This document shows positions 9,968 to 17,540 of a stretch of 64,000 nucleotides of DNA, in pieces (positions within the stretch are counted from its first letter, which is position 1; each line of letters opens with the position of its first letter). Location of the stretch: assembly GCA_965246765.1 (NCBI GenBank), contig CBDFFJ010000004.1, forward strand, positions 1 through 64,000. Reading direction: 5' to 3'. This DNA comes from UBA1952 sp965246765 (lineage in GTDB: Bacteria > Bacteroidota > Bacteroidia > Chitinophagales > Chitinophagaceae). The notes below the pieces were generated by a model. It searched no databases. It worked only from the letters and a program-made list of their open reading frames with translations, and was not told the origin of the DNA. Position numbers and translations under genes: made by a program.

Positions 9968-11053
9968 ATGTCTGTAATTCGTTTCCTGCTTTATCCGTTT
10001 GCACTGATCTATGGCGTAGTTGTATGGCTGCGCAACCGGCTGTACGACTCTGGGTTTTCATCTTCAGTAGAGTTCAGTGTGCCGGTTATTTGCGTCGGCA
10101 ACCTTTCCGTGGGCGGCACCGGCAAGACGCCGCACGTGGAGTACCTTATCCGCCTGCTGCAATATCAGTACCGCCTGGCCACAATGAGCAGAGGCTACAA
10201 GCGCAGCACGCAGGGCTTTGTGCTGGCTAATGAGCAGAGCAATGCCCTGCGCATTGGCGATGAGCCCATGCAATATCACCTCGCCTTTCCGGACGTAGCA
10301 GTCAGCGTGGCGGAAGAGCGCATGACGGGAATCCCGCTTCTGCTACAGCGGAGGCCTGATGTTGAAGTAGTAATACTGGACGATGCCTTCCAGCACCGCT
10401 CGGTAAAAGCGGGCCTTAATATCCTGATCACGGACTTTGCCCGGCCCTTTTACAATGACTACATCCTGCCATATGGCCGGCTGCGCGAGGGAAGAGCTGC
10501 TTACAAGCGTGCGCAGCTGATAATTGTGTCAAAGTGCCCGCCGCAGCTGTCGCGGGTAGCGGCAGATGCTATGGCAACTAAAATTGCCCCATTGCCGGAG
10601 CAGGTGGTGTTTTTCTCAACGATTCGCTACGGAGCTGCTTACTGGCTTATCAATCGCGCAGCAGTAGCAATTGAAGGGAAAAACATCGTCCTGGTTTGCT
10701 GCATTGCCCGGCCCGAACCCCTGGTAGCGCATCTGAAAAGCCTGGCGGCAGACGTTCATGTGCTTTCTTACGCAGACCATCATTATTTCGGCTCGCGCGA
10801 CCTGGAGGAGATCCGGCAGACTTATGAAGGCTGGGATGCGCCGGATAAGATTATTGTAACAACGGAGAAGGACGCTACACGCCTCTTGCTGCACCGCGAA
10901 AAACTGGAAGCGCTTCATTTGCCTATAGCCGTACTGCCTATTGAAGTAGCCCTGCTTTTTGAGGCGGGCGTTAGAATGGATGGGATAATTGAGGCGTATG
11001 TGGCGCGAACGCAGGCGGAGAATGACGAAGGGAATGGAGTTGTCGCCCAATAA
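9968..11053 (+). CDS. lpxK: tetraacyldisaccharide 4'-kinase
   Basis: A 361-aa inner-membrane kinase of lipid A synthesis; it phosphorylates the 4' position of the tetraacyldisaccharide to give lipid IVA. Seen: an N-terminal hydrophobic anchor (MSVIRFLLYPFALIYGVVVW), the P-loop-like VGGTGKTPHVEYL, then RGYKR, DEPMQY and the DDAFQHRSV motif that marks LpxK. The internal ATG at 9968 is preferred because it starts the membrane anchor; the upstream open frame is antisense to the GNAT gene. A lone lpxK with no other lipid A genes nearby is normal for this phylum. Confidence 0.95.
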   Translation: MSVIRFLLYPFALIYGVVVWLRNRLYDSGFSSSVEFSVPVICVGNLSVGGTGKTPHVEYLIRLLQYQYRLATMSRGYKRSTQGFVLANEQSNALRIGDEPMQYHLAFPDVAVSVAEERMTGIPLLLQRRPDVEVVILDDAFQHRSVKAGLNILITDFARPFYNDYILPYGRLREGRAAYKRAQLIIVSKCPPQLSRVAADAMATKIAPLPEQVVFFSTIRYGAAYWLINRAAVAIEGKNIVLVCCIARPEPLVAHLKSLAADVHVLSYADHHYFGSRDLEEIRQTYEGWDAPDKIIVTTEKDATRLLLHREKLEALHLPIAVLPIEVALLFEAGVRMDGIIEAYVARTQAENDEGNGVVAQ

Positions 11054-11069
11054 TTCAGGCATCGCAGGC

Positions 11070-11077
11070 TATATTTG
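11070..11077 (+). promoter_or_regulatory. -7 box of the second T9SS cargo gene
   Basis: TATATTTG, 22 nt upstream of the ATG at 11100, in the short gap after lpxK. No matching -33 element at the usual spacing. Confidence 0.45.
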
Positions 11078-11099
11078 ATAAATAGAAATCACACCTTTC

Positions 11100-12155
11100 A
11101 TGAAGAAAACATTACTCTTTGCGCTTGTTGCGCTTACCACGGCTCCAGCAATGGCACAGATCACCATTCAGGCGGCAGATATGCCTGTAAACGGCGATAC
11201 CCTGCGCTACAGCACTTCACTGACGCTGACCGGCTTGAATCTGACCAATACCGGCGCTAACATCACCTGGGATTATTCCATGCTTACGCCTCTTGCGCAA
11301 CAGGTAGATACGTATAAGACCGCATCGCAGGCCGGTTACGGCGGCGGCGGCATCCCGACGACAGCGGCGGGCTATAAAGTGGCGGATACGCTGGCTTTCC
11401 CCGGCGCAACCGGCATCTCTGCAACCAATGTCTATACCTTCTTCAGCGTAAAGACCGGGCCCGGCCGCTATGTGGCAGAAGGTTTCGGCGCAAAGCTCAA
11501 CGGAGCCCTCCCCATTCCGGCAGCCTATAGCGATGAAGACGAGTGGTACTTCTTTCCCCTGAGCTTTGGCCGTAAAGACACCTCTACATTTAAGCTTACC
11601 GTCAGCGTCCTTGGCAACAGCCTGAAGCAGCAAGGCACGCGCTGGACTAATGTGGACGGCTGGGGAACCATAAAGACTCCTTATTACACGACACCCGTAG
11701 CGGCAATCCGTGTACGCAGCGAAGTGGATGAGGTTGACTCTGTATCCTTCAGCGGAACCAACTTCGCCATACCACGTCACTATGTAGATTACAAGTGGCT
11801 CGCCAACGGCCAGCATTATCCCGCCATGTGGATTACGACAAACATCGTTGGCACAACAGAAACGCCAACCACAGTTCGCTATCGCGATACACGTCGCGCA
11901 TTGGGCGTAGGCGCCGTGAATCCTGTGTTTGAAGTATTGGCGGTCTATCCAAACCCAGCAATTGCAGGTGAGGTGACTGTCAGGGTGCCGGCGTCCTGGA
12001 ACAATTACACGCTGCATCTTTTTGATGCTACCGGCCGGGCCGTAAGTAATGTGACGAATACGTCAAAGCTTGCTACCGATGCGCTTCCTTCCGGCCACTA
12101 CACAATTATAGCCGAAAGTAATGGCAACTATGGCGCTGCACAATTTGTAAAGTAG
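11100..12155 (+). CDS. secreted protein with T9SS C-terminal sorting domain
   Basis: A 351-aa exported protein: signal peptide MKKTLLFALVALTTAPAMAQ, a middle beta-rich region without a recognised domain, and a C-terminal sorting domain opening with VYPNPA and containing LHLFDATGRAV and LPSGHYTIIAES. The VYPNP start is the hallmark of T9SS type A sorting domains. Function of the passenger is unknown. It is followed by a strong terminator shared with pgk, which converges on it. Confidence 0.85.
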   Translation: MKKTLLFALVALTTAPAMAQITIQAADMPVNGDTLRYSTSLTLTGLNLTNTGANITWDYSMLTPLAQQVDTYKTASQAGYGGGGIPTTAAGYKVADTLAFPGATGISATNVYTFFSVKTGPGRYVAEGFGAKLNGALPIPAAYSDEDEWYFFPLSFGRKDTSTFKLTVSVLGNSLKQQGTRWTNVDGWGTIKTPYYTTPVAAIRVRSEVDEVDSVSFSGTNFAIPRHYVDYKWLANGQHYPAMWITTNIVGTTETPTTVRYRDTRRALGVGAVNPVFEVLAVYPNPAIAGEVTVRVPASWNNYTLHLFDATGRAVSNVTNTSKLATDALPSGHYTIIAESNGNYGAAQFVK

Positions 12156-12172
12156 TCCTGATCTTTAGTCAT

Positions 12173-12209
12173 AATAAGAAAGGCTGCCCGACGGGCAGCC
12201 TTTCTTATT
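12173..12209. terminator. bidirectional terminator between T9SS cargo gene and pgk
   Basis: A near-perfect inverted repeat: 18-nt arms 12173-12190 and 12192-12209 with GC core and A/T-rich ends. The T-tract is present on both strands, so it can stop both convergent genes. Confidence 0.9.
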
Positions 12210-12224
12210 GAAGGCGCTTTTGAA

Positions 12225-13430
12225 TTATCCGTTTATCGCAGCGATGCCCGGCAAAGTCTTGCCTTCAAAAAATTCCAGCAGTGCCCCGCCGCCGGTGCTC
12301 ACATAGCTCACCTTATCCGTGTAGCCAAACTTGTTGACCGCCGCCACGCTGTCGCCACCGCCAACAAGCGAGTAGGCACCGTCCGCTGTGGCATCCGCCA
12401 CCGCATCAGCCACGCACTTAGTGCCGTGCTGAAACTTTTCCATCTCAAAGACGCCCATCGGGCCGTTCCAGAGAATGGTTTTGGAAGCCCGAATCACTTT
12501 GGAAAACATATCGCAGGCCATGTGGCCGATGTCTAAGCCCATCCAGCCTTTCGGAATATCGTGGTTTTGCGCGGAAGAGGTTGAAGCGTCGGCGGCAAAC
12601 TTGTCGGCAATGATAGAATCCGCCGGCAGGTGGATGCAGCAGCCTTTCTCATCTGCTTTCTTCAGCAATTCCTTTGCTGTTTCCAGGCGGTCGTCTTCTA
12701 CAAGAGAGTTTCCAACTTCGCAACCCTGAGCCTTCCAGAACGTGTACGCCATCCCGCCGCCGATGATGATGTCGGTAGCTTTCTCAAGCAGGTTTTCAAT
12801 AATGAGAATTTTATCGCTCACTTTGGCGCCGCCAATGATGGCTGTGAAAGGCTTCTGCGGGTTCTGCATCACCTGCTGCGCGGCCTTTATCTCGCCTTCC
12901 ATCACCAGGCCGAACATCTTTTTGTCTGCCGGGAAGAACTCTGCAATGATGGCGGTGCTTGCGTGCGCACGATGCGCTGTGCCAAAGGCATCGCTTACAT
13001 AGACGTCGCCCAGCTTAGCGAGCTTTTCAGCGAAGGCACGGTCGCCCTTTTCTTCTTCTTTGTGGTAGCGGAGGTTTTCCAGCAGCAGCACTTCACCAGG
13101 TTTGAGCGCATCTGCCATCTGCTGTGCATCCTCACCATCCTTTACAAACTTCACATCCCGCTTTAAGAGCGTGGAAAGATGCGCCGCAACCGGAGCCAGC
13201 GTAAAATCAGCCAGCGTCTTTTCCGGCTTCTTGGCAATCTCCTTATGCGGACGGCCAAGATGACTCATCAGGACGACGCTGCCGCCATCGTCCAGGATTT
13301 TTTGAACGGTGGGCAGGGCTGCGGTAATGCGGGTGTCGTCGGAGATTTTGCCGTCTTTGATGGGCACATTGAAATCCACGCGGACGAGAGCGCGCTGGTT
13401 GGCGAAATTGTGGTCGGAGAAGTTGGGCAT
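12225..13430 (-). CDS. pgk: phosphoglycerate kinase
   Basis: A 401-aa cytosolic enzyme that makes ATP from 1,3-bisphosphoglycerate. Signature motifs are VRVDFNVPI at the N-terminus, SHLGRP, the YVSDAFGTAHRAHAS segment, GGAKVSDK, and GGGDSVAAV near the C-terminus. The length is typical for bacteria. It lies on the same strand as gap but the two are split by a toxin-antitoxin pair; the toxin remnant ends 13 nt upstream of the pgk start, so pgk is probably cotranscribed with it. Confidence 0.97.
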   Translation of the reverse strand: MPNFSDHNFANQRALVRVDFNVPIKDGKISDDTRITAALPTVQKILDDGGSVVLMSHLGRPHKEIAKKPEKTLADFTLAPVAAHLSTLLKRDVKFVKDGEDAQQMADALKPGEVLLLENLRYHKEEEKGDRAFAEKLAKLGDVYVSDAFGTAHRAHASTAIIAEFFPADKKMFGLVMEGEIKAAQQVMQNPQKPFTAIIGGAKVSDKILIIENLLEKATDIIIGGGMAYTFWKAQGCEVGNSLVEDDRLETAKELLKKADEKGCCIHLPADSIIADKFAADASTSSAQNHDIPKGWMGLDIGHMACDMFSKVIRASKTILWNGPMGVFEMEKFQHGTKCVADAVADATADGAYSLVGGGDSVAAVNKFGYTDKVSYVSTGGGALLEFFEGKTLPGIAAING

Positions 13431-13443
13431 GTTGCGCTTGCGA

Positions 13444-13785
13444 TTATTCTATGTCAATGATTCTTGTTTCAAAGGAACGGAGCAGTCTTGTGGCTTTTGG
13501 TAATTCAGCGGAAAGAAATGCAAACATTTCCTGATTATCGCTGTTGCCCATTTTTACGTTTATCACTTTTGGCGGCGGGCCATGCCGCGCCATGATGTCG
13601 GAAAAGTCGGTGTCTTTTGTGACGATAATGATATCGTCTCCGGCTGATTTTGCTTTCAGGAATATGTCAAGGTCGTCCACGCCGGTCAGGTTCAAACTTC
13701 AGGACGATTTTACACTCCATCCAAAAGCGTCTTTCAGCCATTTTGCTACGATAGGCGAGAAGTGGTTATCAAACCATAATTCCAT
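13444..13785 (-). pseudogene. DUF5615 PIN-like toxin, interrupted by an in-frame TGA
   Basis: The frame opens at an ATG one base after the antitoxin stop (MELWFDNHFSPIVAKWL) and is colinear with DUF5615/VapC45-type PIN-like RNases over 113 codons. Codon 29 (13699-13701) is TGA; the same frame then continues through LNLTGVDDLDIF and VTKDTDF, with conserved acidic residues on both sides of the break. A CGA-to-TGA change would explain it, since many relatives have an Arg near here. Without read-through only an inactive fragment is made, unless translation restarts at the TTG at 13695. The family pairs with DUF433 antitoxins, as here. Confidence 0.75.
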
Positions 13786-13786
13786 T

Positions 13787-14032
13787 TCAAGCAGTATGAA
13801 ACACGGCGAAGTTTTTCAAGCGAAGCGCCGCATAATAAAGGGCTGCATTGATGTCGTCCTTTTCCAGGCTGGGATGCTCTTCAATGATTTGCTCATGGCT
13901 CATGCCGGATGCAAGCAGCTCTAACACGTCCGCCACCGGAAAGCGCATCCCGCGAATTACCGGCTTACCGCCAAGCATCCCGGGGTTGCTGGTAACTCGT
14001 TTTACGAGATTGAGAATTTCTGCGTTGCTCAT
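13787..14032 (-). CDS. DUF433 antitoxin
   Basis: An 81-aa protein with the DUF433 core: NPGMLGGKPVIRGMRFPVADVLELLASGMS, then EEHPSLEKDDINAALYYAA, a winged-helix-like fold that binds DNA and the partner toxin. These are antitoxins of VapBC45-type modules with DUF5615 toxins, and the toxin frame starts one base after this stop. The gene looks intact. A TATTTTTG -7 box lies 15 nt upstream. The pair sits between gap and pgk, which are usually neighbours. Confidence 0.85.
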   Translation of the reverse strand: MSNAEILNLVKRVTSNPGMLGGKPVIRGMRFPVADVLELLASGMSHEQIIEEHPSLEKDDINAALYYAALRLKNFAVFHTA

Positions 14033-14047
14033 CTTGTTCGCTTTCTA

Positions 14048-14055
14048 CAAAAATA
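14048..14055 (-). promoter_or_regulatory. -7 box of the antitoxin-toxin pair
   Basis: TATTTTTG on the minus strand, 15 nt before the ATG at 14032, immediately following the gap terminator hairpin. It gives the pair (and possibly pgk) its own promoter. Confidence 0.45.
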
Positions 14056-14083
14056 AGAAAGGCCTTCCGTAGAAAGCCTTTCT
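14056..14083 (-). terminator. terminator after gap
   Basis: An 8-bp stem (14056-14063 with 14076-14083) and 12-nt loop, followed on the minus strand by a T-rich run. It lies 23 nt after the gap stop codon. Confidence 0.7.
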
Positions 14084-14105
14084 CAAAAAATACAATCAGT
14101 CAGCC

Positions 14106-15122
14106 TTACTTGCTAATCAAACCAGCGAAATACTTCACTGTCCGTACAAGCTGGCTCACATAGCTCATCTCATTATCGTACCAGCTAACGGCGCGCACCA
14201 TTTGCTTGCCGCCGGCGGAAATCACCTTCGTCTGCGTAGCATCAAACAGGGAGCCGAAATGCGTACCGATTATGTCGGAGCTTACAATCTCATCCTCGTT
14301 GTAGCCAAACGACTCGTTGGCGGCAGCCTTCATCGCAGCGTTCACGCTTTCAATAGAAGCTTCCTTTTCCAGCAGCACATTCAGCTCAGTCAGTGAACCG
14401 GTAACGGTTGGTACGCGCTGCGCGCCGCCGTCCAGCTTGCCCTTCAACTCAGGCAGTACAAGGCCAATGGCCTTTGCCGCGCCCGTAGAGTTCGGAACAA
14501 TGTTCTCGGCAGCAGCACGTGCCCGGCGCAGGTCGCCCTTCGGGTGCGGTGCGTCCAGCGTGTTCTGGTCGTTGGTATAAGCGTGCACGGTAGTCATCAG
14601 GCCGGTGATGATGCCGAAAGAATCGTTCAGCACCTTCGCCATTGGCGCGAGGCAGTTGGTGGTGCAGGAAGCGCAGGAGATAACCGTCTCTGAGCCGTCC
14701 AGGATGTCGTGGTTTACGTTGAAAACCACCGTCTTCATATCGCCGGTGGCTGGTGCGGAAATCACCACACGCTTAGCGCCTGCCTTGATGTGACCTTCCG
14801 CCTTTTCCTTATCTGTAAAGAAGCCCGTGCACTCCAGCACCACGTCCACATCGTGCTGTCCCCAGGGGATTTGCGCCGGGTCTTTCTGAGCGTAAATCTT
14901 GATTTCGTTGCCCGCTACAGAGATGCTGTCTTCGCCGTGCGTTACCGTCGCCTCGTCAAAGCGGCCTTGCGCCGTATCGTACTTCAGGAGGTGCGCCAGT
15001 ACGGCCGGCTTCGTCAGGTCGTTAATAGCTACAACCTCAATGCCTTCCATATTATAAATCTGGCGGAAAGCAAGACGGCCAATCCGGCCAAAGCCGTTGA
15101 TGGCCACTTTTACGGTGCTCAT
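14106..15122 (-). CDS. gap: type I glyceraldehyde-3-phosphate dehydrogenase
   Basis: A 338-aa glycolytic enzyme. The NAD-binding N-terminus reads VAINGFGRIGRLAFRQ; the catalytic cysteine is in SCASCTTNCLAP, followed by the HAYTNDQNTLDAPH segment, and the C-terminus has SWYDNEMSYVSQLVRT. All are typical of class I GAPDH. It is in the same orientation as pgk. A TACCTTCG box lies about two dozen bases upstream of the start. Confidence 0.97.
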   Translation of the reverse strand: MSTVKVAINGFGRIGRLAFRQIYNMEGIEVVAINDLTKPAVLAHLLKYDTAQGRFDEATVTHGEDSISVAGNEIKIYAQKDPAQIPWGQHDVDVVLECTGFFTDKEKAEGHIKAGAKRVVISAPATGDMKTVVFNVNHDILDGSETVISCASCTTNCLAPMAKVLNDSFGIITGLMTTVHAYTNDQNTLDAPHPKGDLRRARAAAENIVPNSTGAAKAIGLVLPELKGKLDGGAQRVPTVTGSLTELNVLLEKEASIESVNAAMKAAANESFGYNEDEIVSSDIIGTHFGSLFDATQTKVISAGGKQMVRAVSWYDNEMSYVSQLVRTVKYFAGLISK

Positions 15123-15261
15123 AATCGTGTTTTAGTGATTTGGCGCGAAGGTAAGGATTGGGGCGGTGCAGGAAGGTATTTGCAGCTTGTGTTGGTATTC
15201 TTTAGGATTTTTTATTGGGTTCCGATGCAAGGTTGAGTAACGCAATTATCAATGTTGATAT

Positions 15262-15969
15262 CTACTGTTGGAACAACATATCTACGTCAGGAAGGTTCTG
15301 TCTAATGTGCACAGCCCAATCCTGATAACGGAAAGACCGAGCGCTCGGGTGCTTACACACTATTACCCGCATCTTGTGTTCTCCCTTTCTCAGGTTTATT
15401 GCGAATAATTCTTTACGAAACTCCGATTCGTTGTCCATTATCCAACCGGTATTCCCAATTTGCAGCATATGACATAGGCCACCTGTTGCAAGAACACCAG
15501 ACTTAATGCAAGTTCTAGGCTTGATAATGTCTGCTACTTTCAGAAAACTAATCCAACCTTTATCATAATCAGCACTATTTGGACGGTCTTTTACAGATGG
15601 TAGAAGGCGTTGAACAAGTTCTGTAAATGCTACATTTTTCCAGAGCGTCTCACGTTGCCGGAAAGAACTAGTTGGTTGATTAAGAAGCGTTTTTTCAATG
15701 GCGGCATGAAAGGGTCTTTTCTCATTGCCGGGTTCATTGGAATTAAGACCGCACTTATTTACTAAATGACGAAGGACGTTTGGATTCCCCTCCATCCATT
15801 GTTTGGTTTTGTCAAAACCGCTATCATCATAACAGCTTTCTGCCATTATCAATATCCTGTGCTGGTTATAGTTTTCGCCAATCCACGGCATCCAACGAAG
15901 TTCGGGAATAGCGGCCAGCGCAGAATCGTACTGCGTATCTGCGTTAGATAAGAATTCAGATTGATTCAT
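15262..15969 (-). CDS. uncharacterised protein, possible uracil-DNA-glycosylase-like fold
   Basis: A 235-aa soluble protein that I do not recognise firmly. The N-terminal segment WMPWIGENY...RILIMAES and the C-terminal VIVCKHPSARS resemble, in order and spacing, the nucleotide-binding strand and the HPS loop of the uracil-DNA glycosylase superfamily, so a UDG-like fold is a guess. It is clearly more AT-rich than gap and lolA on either side and lies next to a palindrome-rich non-coding block, which suggests it was acquired. No partner gene is adjacent. Confidence 0.6.
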   Translation of the reverse strand: MNQSEFLSNADTQYDSALAAIPELRWMPWIGENYNQHRILIMAESCYDDSGFDKTKQWMEGNPNVLRHLVNKCGLNSNEPGNEKRPFHAAIEKTLLNQPTSSFRQRETLWKNVAFTELVQRLLPSVKDRPNSADYDKGWISFLKVADIIKPRTCIKSGVLATGGLCHMLQIGNTGWIMDNESEFRKELFAINLRKGEHKMRVIVCKHPSARSFRYQDWAVHIRQNLPDVDMLFQQ

Positions 15970-16003
15970 TTTGCGTAGAATTTTCCGAAAGGTAGAGTTT
16001 CCA

Positions 16004-16139
16004 CTACTGGCGCGAGCATGCTGCTAACCCTACTGGCGCGAGCATGCCGTTAAGCCTTATGTGCAGAAGGGTGCTCGTGCCCATGCGCTACGCACGAGCA
16101 TGCCACGCGCATAGCTCTACTGCATGCCCGTCACTGGTT
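16004..16139. repeat. palindromic repeat unit, copy A (degenerate)
   Basis: Begins with an 18-bp sequence (ctactggcgcgagcatgc) given twice in tandem, at 16004 and 16030. It then follows the same order of blocks as copy B at 16437: gcgcgagcatgcc, a short variable part, an inner inverted repeat around gtgctcgtgc/gcacgagca, and a degraded outer right arm. Confidence 0.65.
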
Positions 16140-16258
16140 TAAGTCTTGCGAAGCAGACTTAAATCCGGAATGCAAGCAAGTCTCTGACTTGCCGTAGCTT
16201 ATGCAAGACACAGTCTTGCTTCTATTCATCATTGAAGTCCGCTTCGCAAGACTTCAAC
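16136..16258. repeat. tandem small hairpins
   Basis: Four successive stem-loops: ttaagtct with agacttaa around 16138-16161, gcaagtc with gacttgc near 16175-16192, gcaagac with gtcttgc near 16203-16219, and tgaagtc with gacttca near 16233-16256. Loops of the first and last contain tgcgaagc or its complement, showing the units are related. Confidence 0.6.
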
Positions 16259-16436
16259 GAGTAAACGGTAGAAAGACTTTCGCGTATCGTGCTCGTGCGT
16301 ACACGAATCTTATCTTTGATTCAAGCTATGTCAGTTCGCCGTAGCCTGCAAACCAAAAGCAGATAACAGTTAAGCGAAGCCTCTGGCTTCATTTGACTAT
16401 CCTGTAGCTTGGGGCTACATCACATATAGGTATCCC

Positions 16437-16543
16437 CCACTCGCGCGAGCATGCCGCTGAGCCTTTTGTGCGGAACGGTGCTCGTGCCCGCCACGCACGA
16501 GCACCCTACGCATGGAGCTCTGCTTCATGCTCGCGCGAGTGAG
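16437..16543. repeat. palindromic repeat unit, copy B (intact double stem)
   Basis: The outer arms 16438-16453 and 16526-16541 are a 16/16 perfect inverted repeat; inside, 16477-16487 and 16495-16505 form a second perfect 11-bp stem with a 7-nt loop. The whole unit can fold into one long two-storey hairpin. Confidence 0.75.
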
Positions 16544-16708
16544 GACAAAGGGTGTATTTCCGAATGACATGGCTTTGCTGAAGCTGATATACCTGGCGTC
16601 AACCCGGATAGAAGAAAAGTGGAAGCGACCCTTGCCTGGTTGGGGGCTGGCCGCCAATCAGCTCAGCATTATCTTCGGAGGGAGGATGGCGCTGACGATC
16701 TAAAATCT

Positions 16709-16750
16709 TTCCTCCTCCATCCGGCCCCATGGAGCCGGATGGAGGAGGAA
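16709..16750 (-). terminator. 17-bp perfect hairpin, possible lolA terminator
   Basis: Arms 16709-16725 and 16734-16750 are perfectly complementary, with an 8-nt loop. On the minus strand it lies about 84 nt past the lolA stop and is followed by a short T-run, so it may end that transcript; the T-run is weak. Confidence 0.5.
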
Positions 16751-16833
16751 TTCAAAACGGACACAGTTCAGTTACACTCCCCTCTGAGGTATTTATTGGA
16801 GCCAGTGAGGAAATAATTGATGCCTTTTTAACA

Positions 16834-17478
16834 TCAACGCAAATCCACCACCTCCACCTTCGGGTGGGCCTTCGTATCAAAGGTAAACTGGCTTTCCGCC
16901 AGCGGCGCATTCGGCGTAAAGCCGCTTACCTCGTATTGATATTGGTTGCCGTTTTTCTCAAAAATATTTCCACCTGCTATGGCGCCGCTTTTATCTATTG
17001 CCAGCTCCACTTTGGTGAACTGAGCGCTCTTGCCGGAAGCCGGCTGTAGCTCTATTACGTCACAGGCCTTGCCGCCTACTTTTCGCGCAGCGAGGTAGCG
17101 GTAGTTGTATTCTTTGTCGTAGAAATTTGTGAACAGCTTCGTCGGGCTCATCGTCTGCTCCGCCGGGTTGTACGTGCTTACCTGCACCTCGTTCGCGTCC
17201 GCCATATACGTCCACACCGTCTTGCCGTCGCAAATGATTTCCTGCCCGGGGATGGTGATGTGATACTTGATGCCTTTCATCAGAAAGCTGCCCTTCTTCG
17301 TATCCTGCGCCTTGCCGTTCTTCCCAATTAGCTTTAGCGTAAAGCCGGACTTCAAGGTTTTGAGGCTGCCCATCTTTTTCTGCGCCGCTTCAAGAATACT
17401 TTTTGCCTTTGCATCTTGTGCCTGTGCTGCTGTAGCCGTCAGTAATATCGCCGTTGCGGCGATGAAAAGCTGCTTCAT
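16834..17478 (-). CDS. lolA: outer-membrane lipoprotein carrier protein LolA-like
   Basis: A 214-aa periplasmic protein with signal peptide MKQLFIAATAILLTATAAQAQ. The mature part follows the LolA half-barrel pattern: helix AKSILEAAQKKMGSLKTLKSGF, then KGSFLMKGIKYHI, IICDGKTVWTYM, and a final FTFDTKAHPKVEVVDLR. LolA ferries lipoproteins from the LolCDE complex to the outer membrane. It is directly downstream of ftsK on the same strand, a common pairing in Bacteroidota. Confidence 0.9.
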   Translation of the reverse strand: MKQLFIAATAILLTATAAQAQDAKAKSILEAAQKKMGSLKTLKSGFTLKLIGKNGKAQDTKKGSFLMKGIKYHITIPGQEIICDGKTVWTYMADANEVQVSTYNPAEQTMSPTKLFTNFYDKEYNYRYLAARKVGGKACDVIELQPASGKSAQFTKVELAIDKSGAIAGGNIFEKNGNQYQYEVSGFTPNAPLAESQFTFDTKAHPKVEVVDLR

Positions 17479-17540
17479 TTAGTCCTTGTTTTCAGAAGCC
17501 GCGAAGTACGCGCTTCTGTGGTTAAGGAGGGTTTAAAGCG

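Larger units (their letters stand above)
15970..16833. other. 864-bp gene-free block rich in palindromes
   Basis: No convincing gene. It contains two ~105-bp related hairpin units (16031-16139 and 16437-16543), an 18-bp direct repeat at 16004-16021 and 16030-16047, a run of shorter hairpins built on an aagtc/gactt core (16138-16258), and a separate 17-bp perfect hairpin at 16709-16750. Open frames here are short and coincide with the palindromes. Confidence 0.7.

Noticed and set aside
16004..16541. CRISPR array
   Set aside because: Repeats are few, imperfect and nested palindromes, with no regular spacers and no cas genes nearby.
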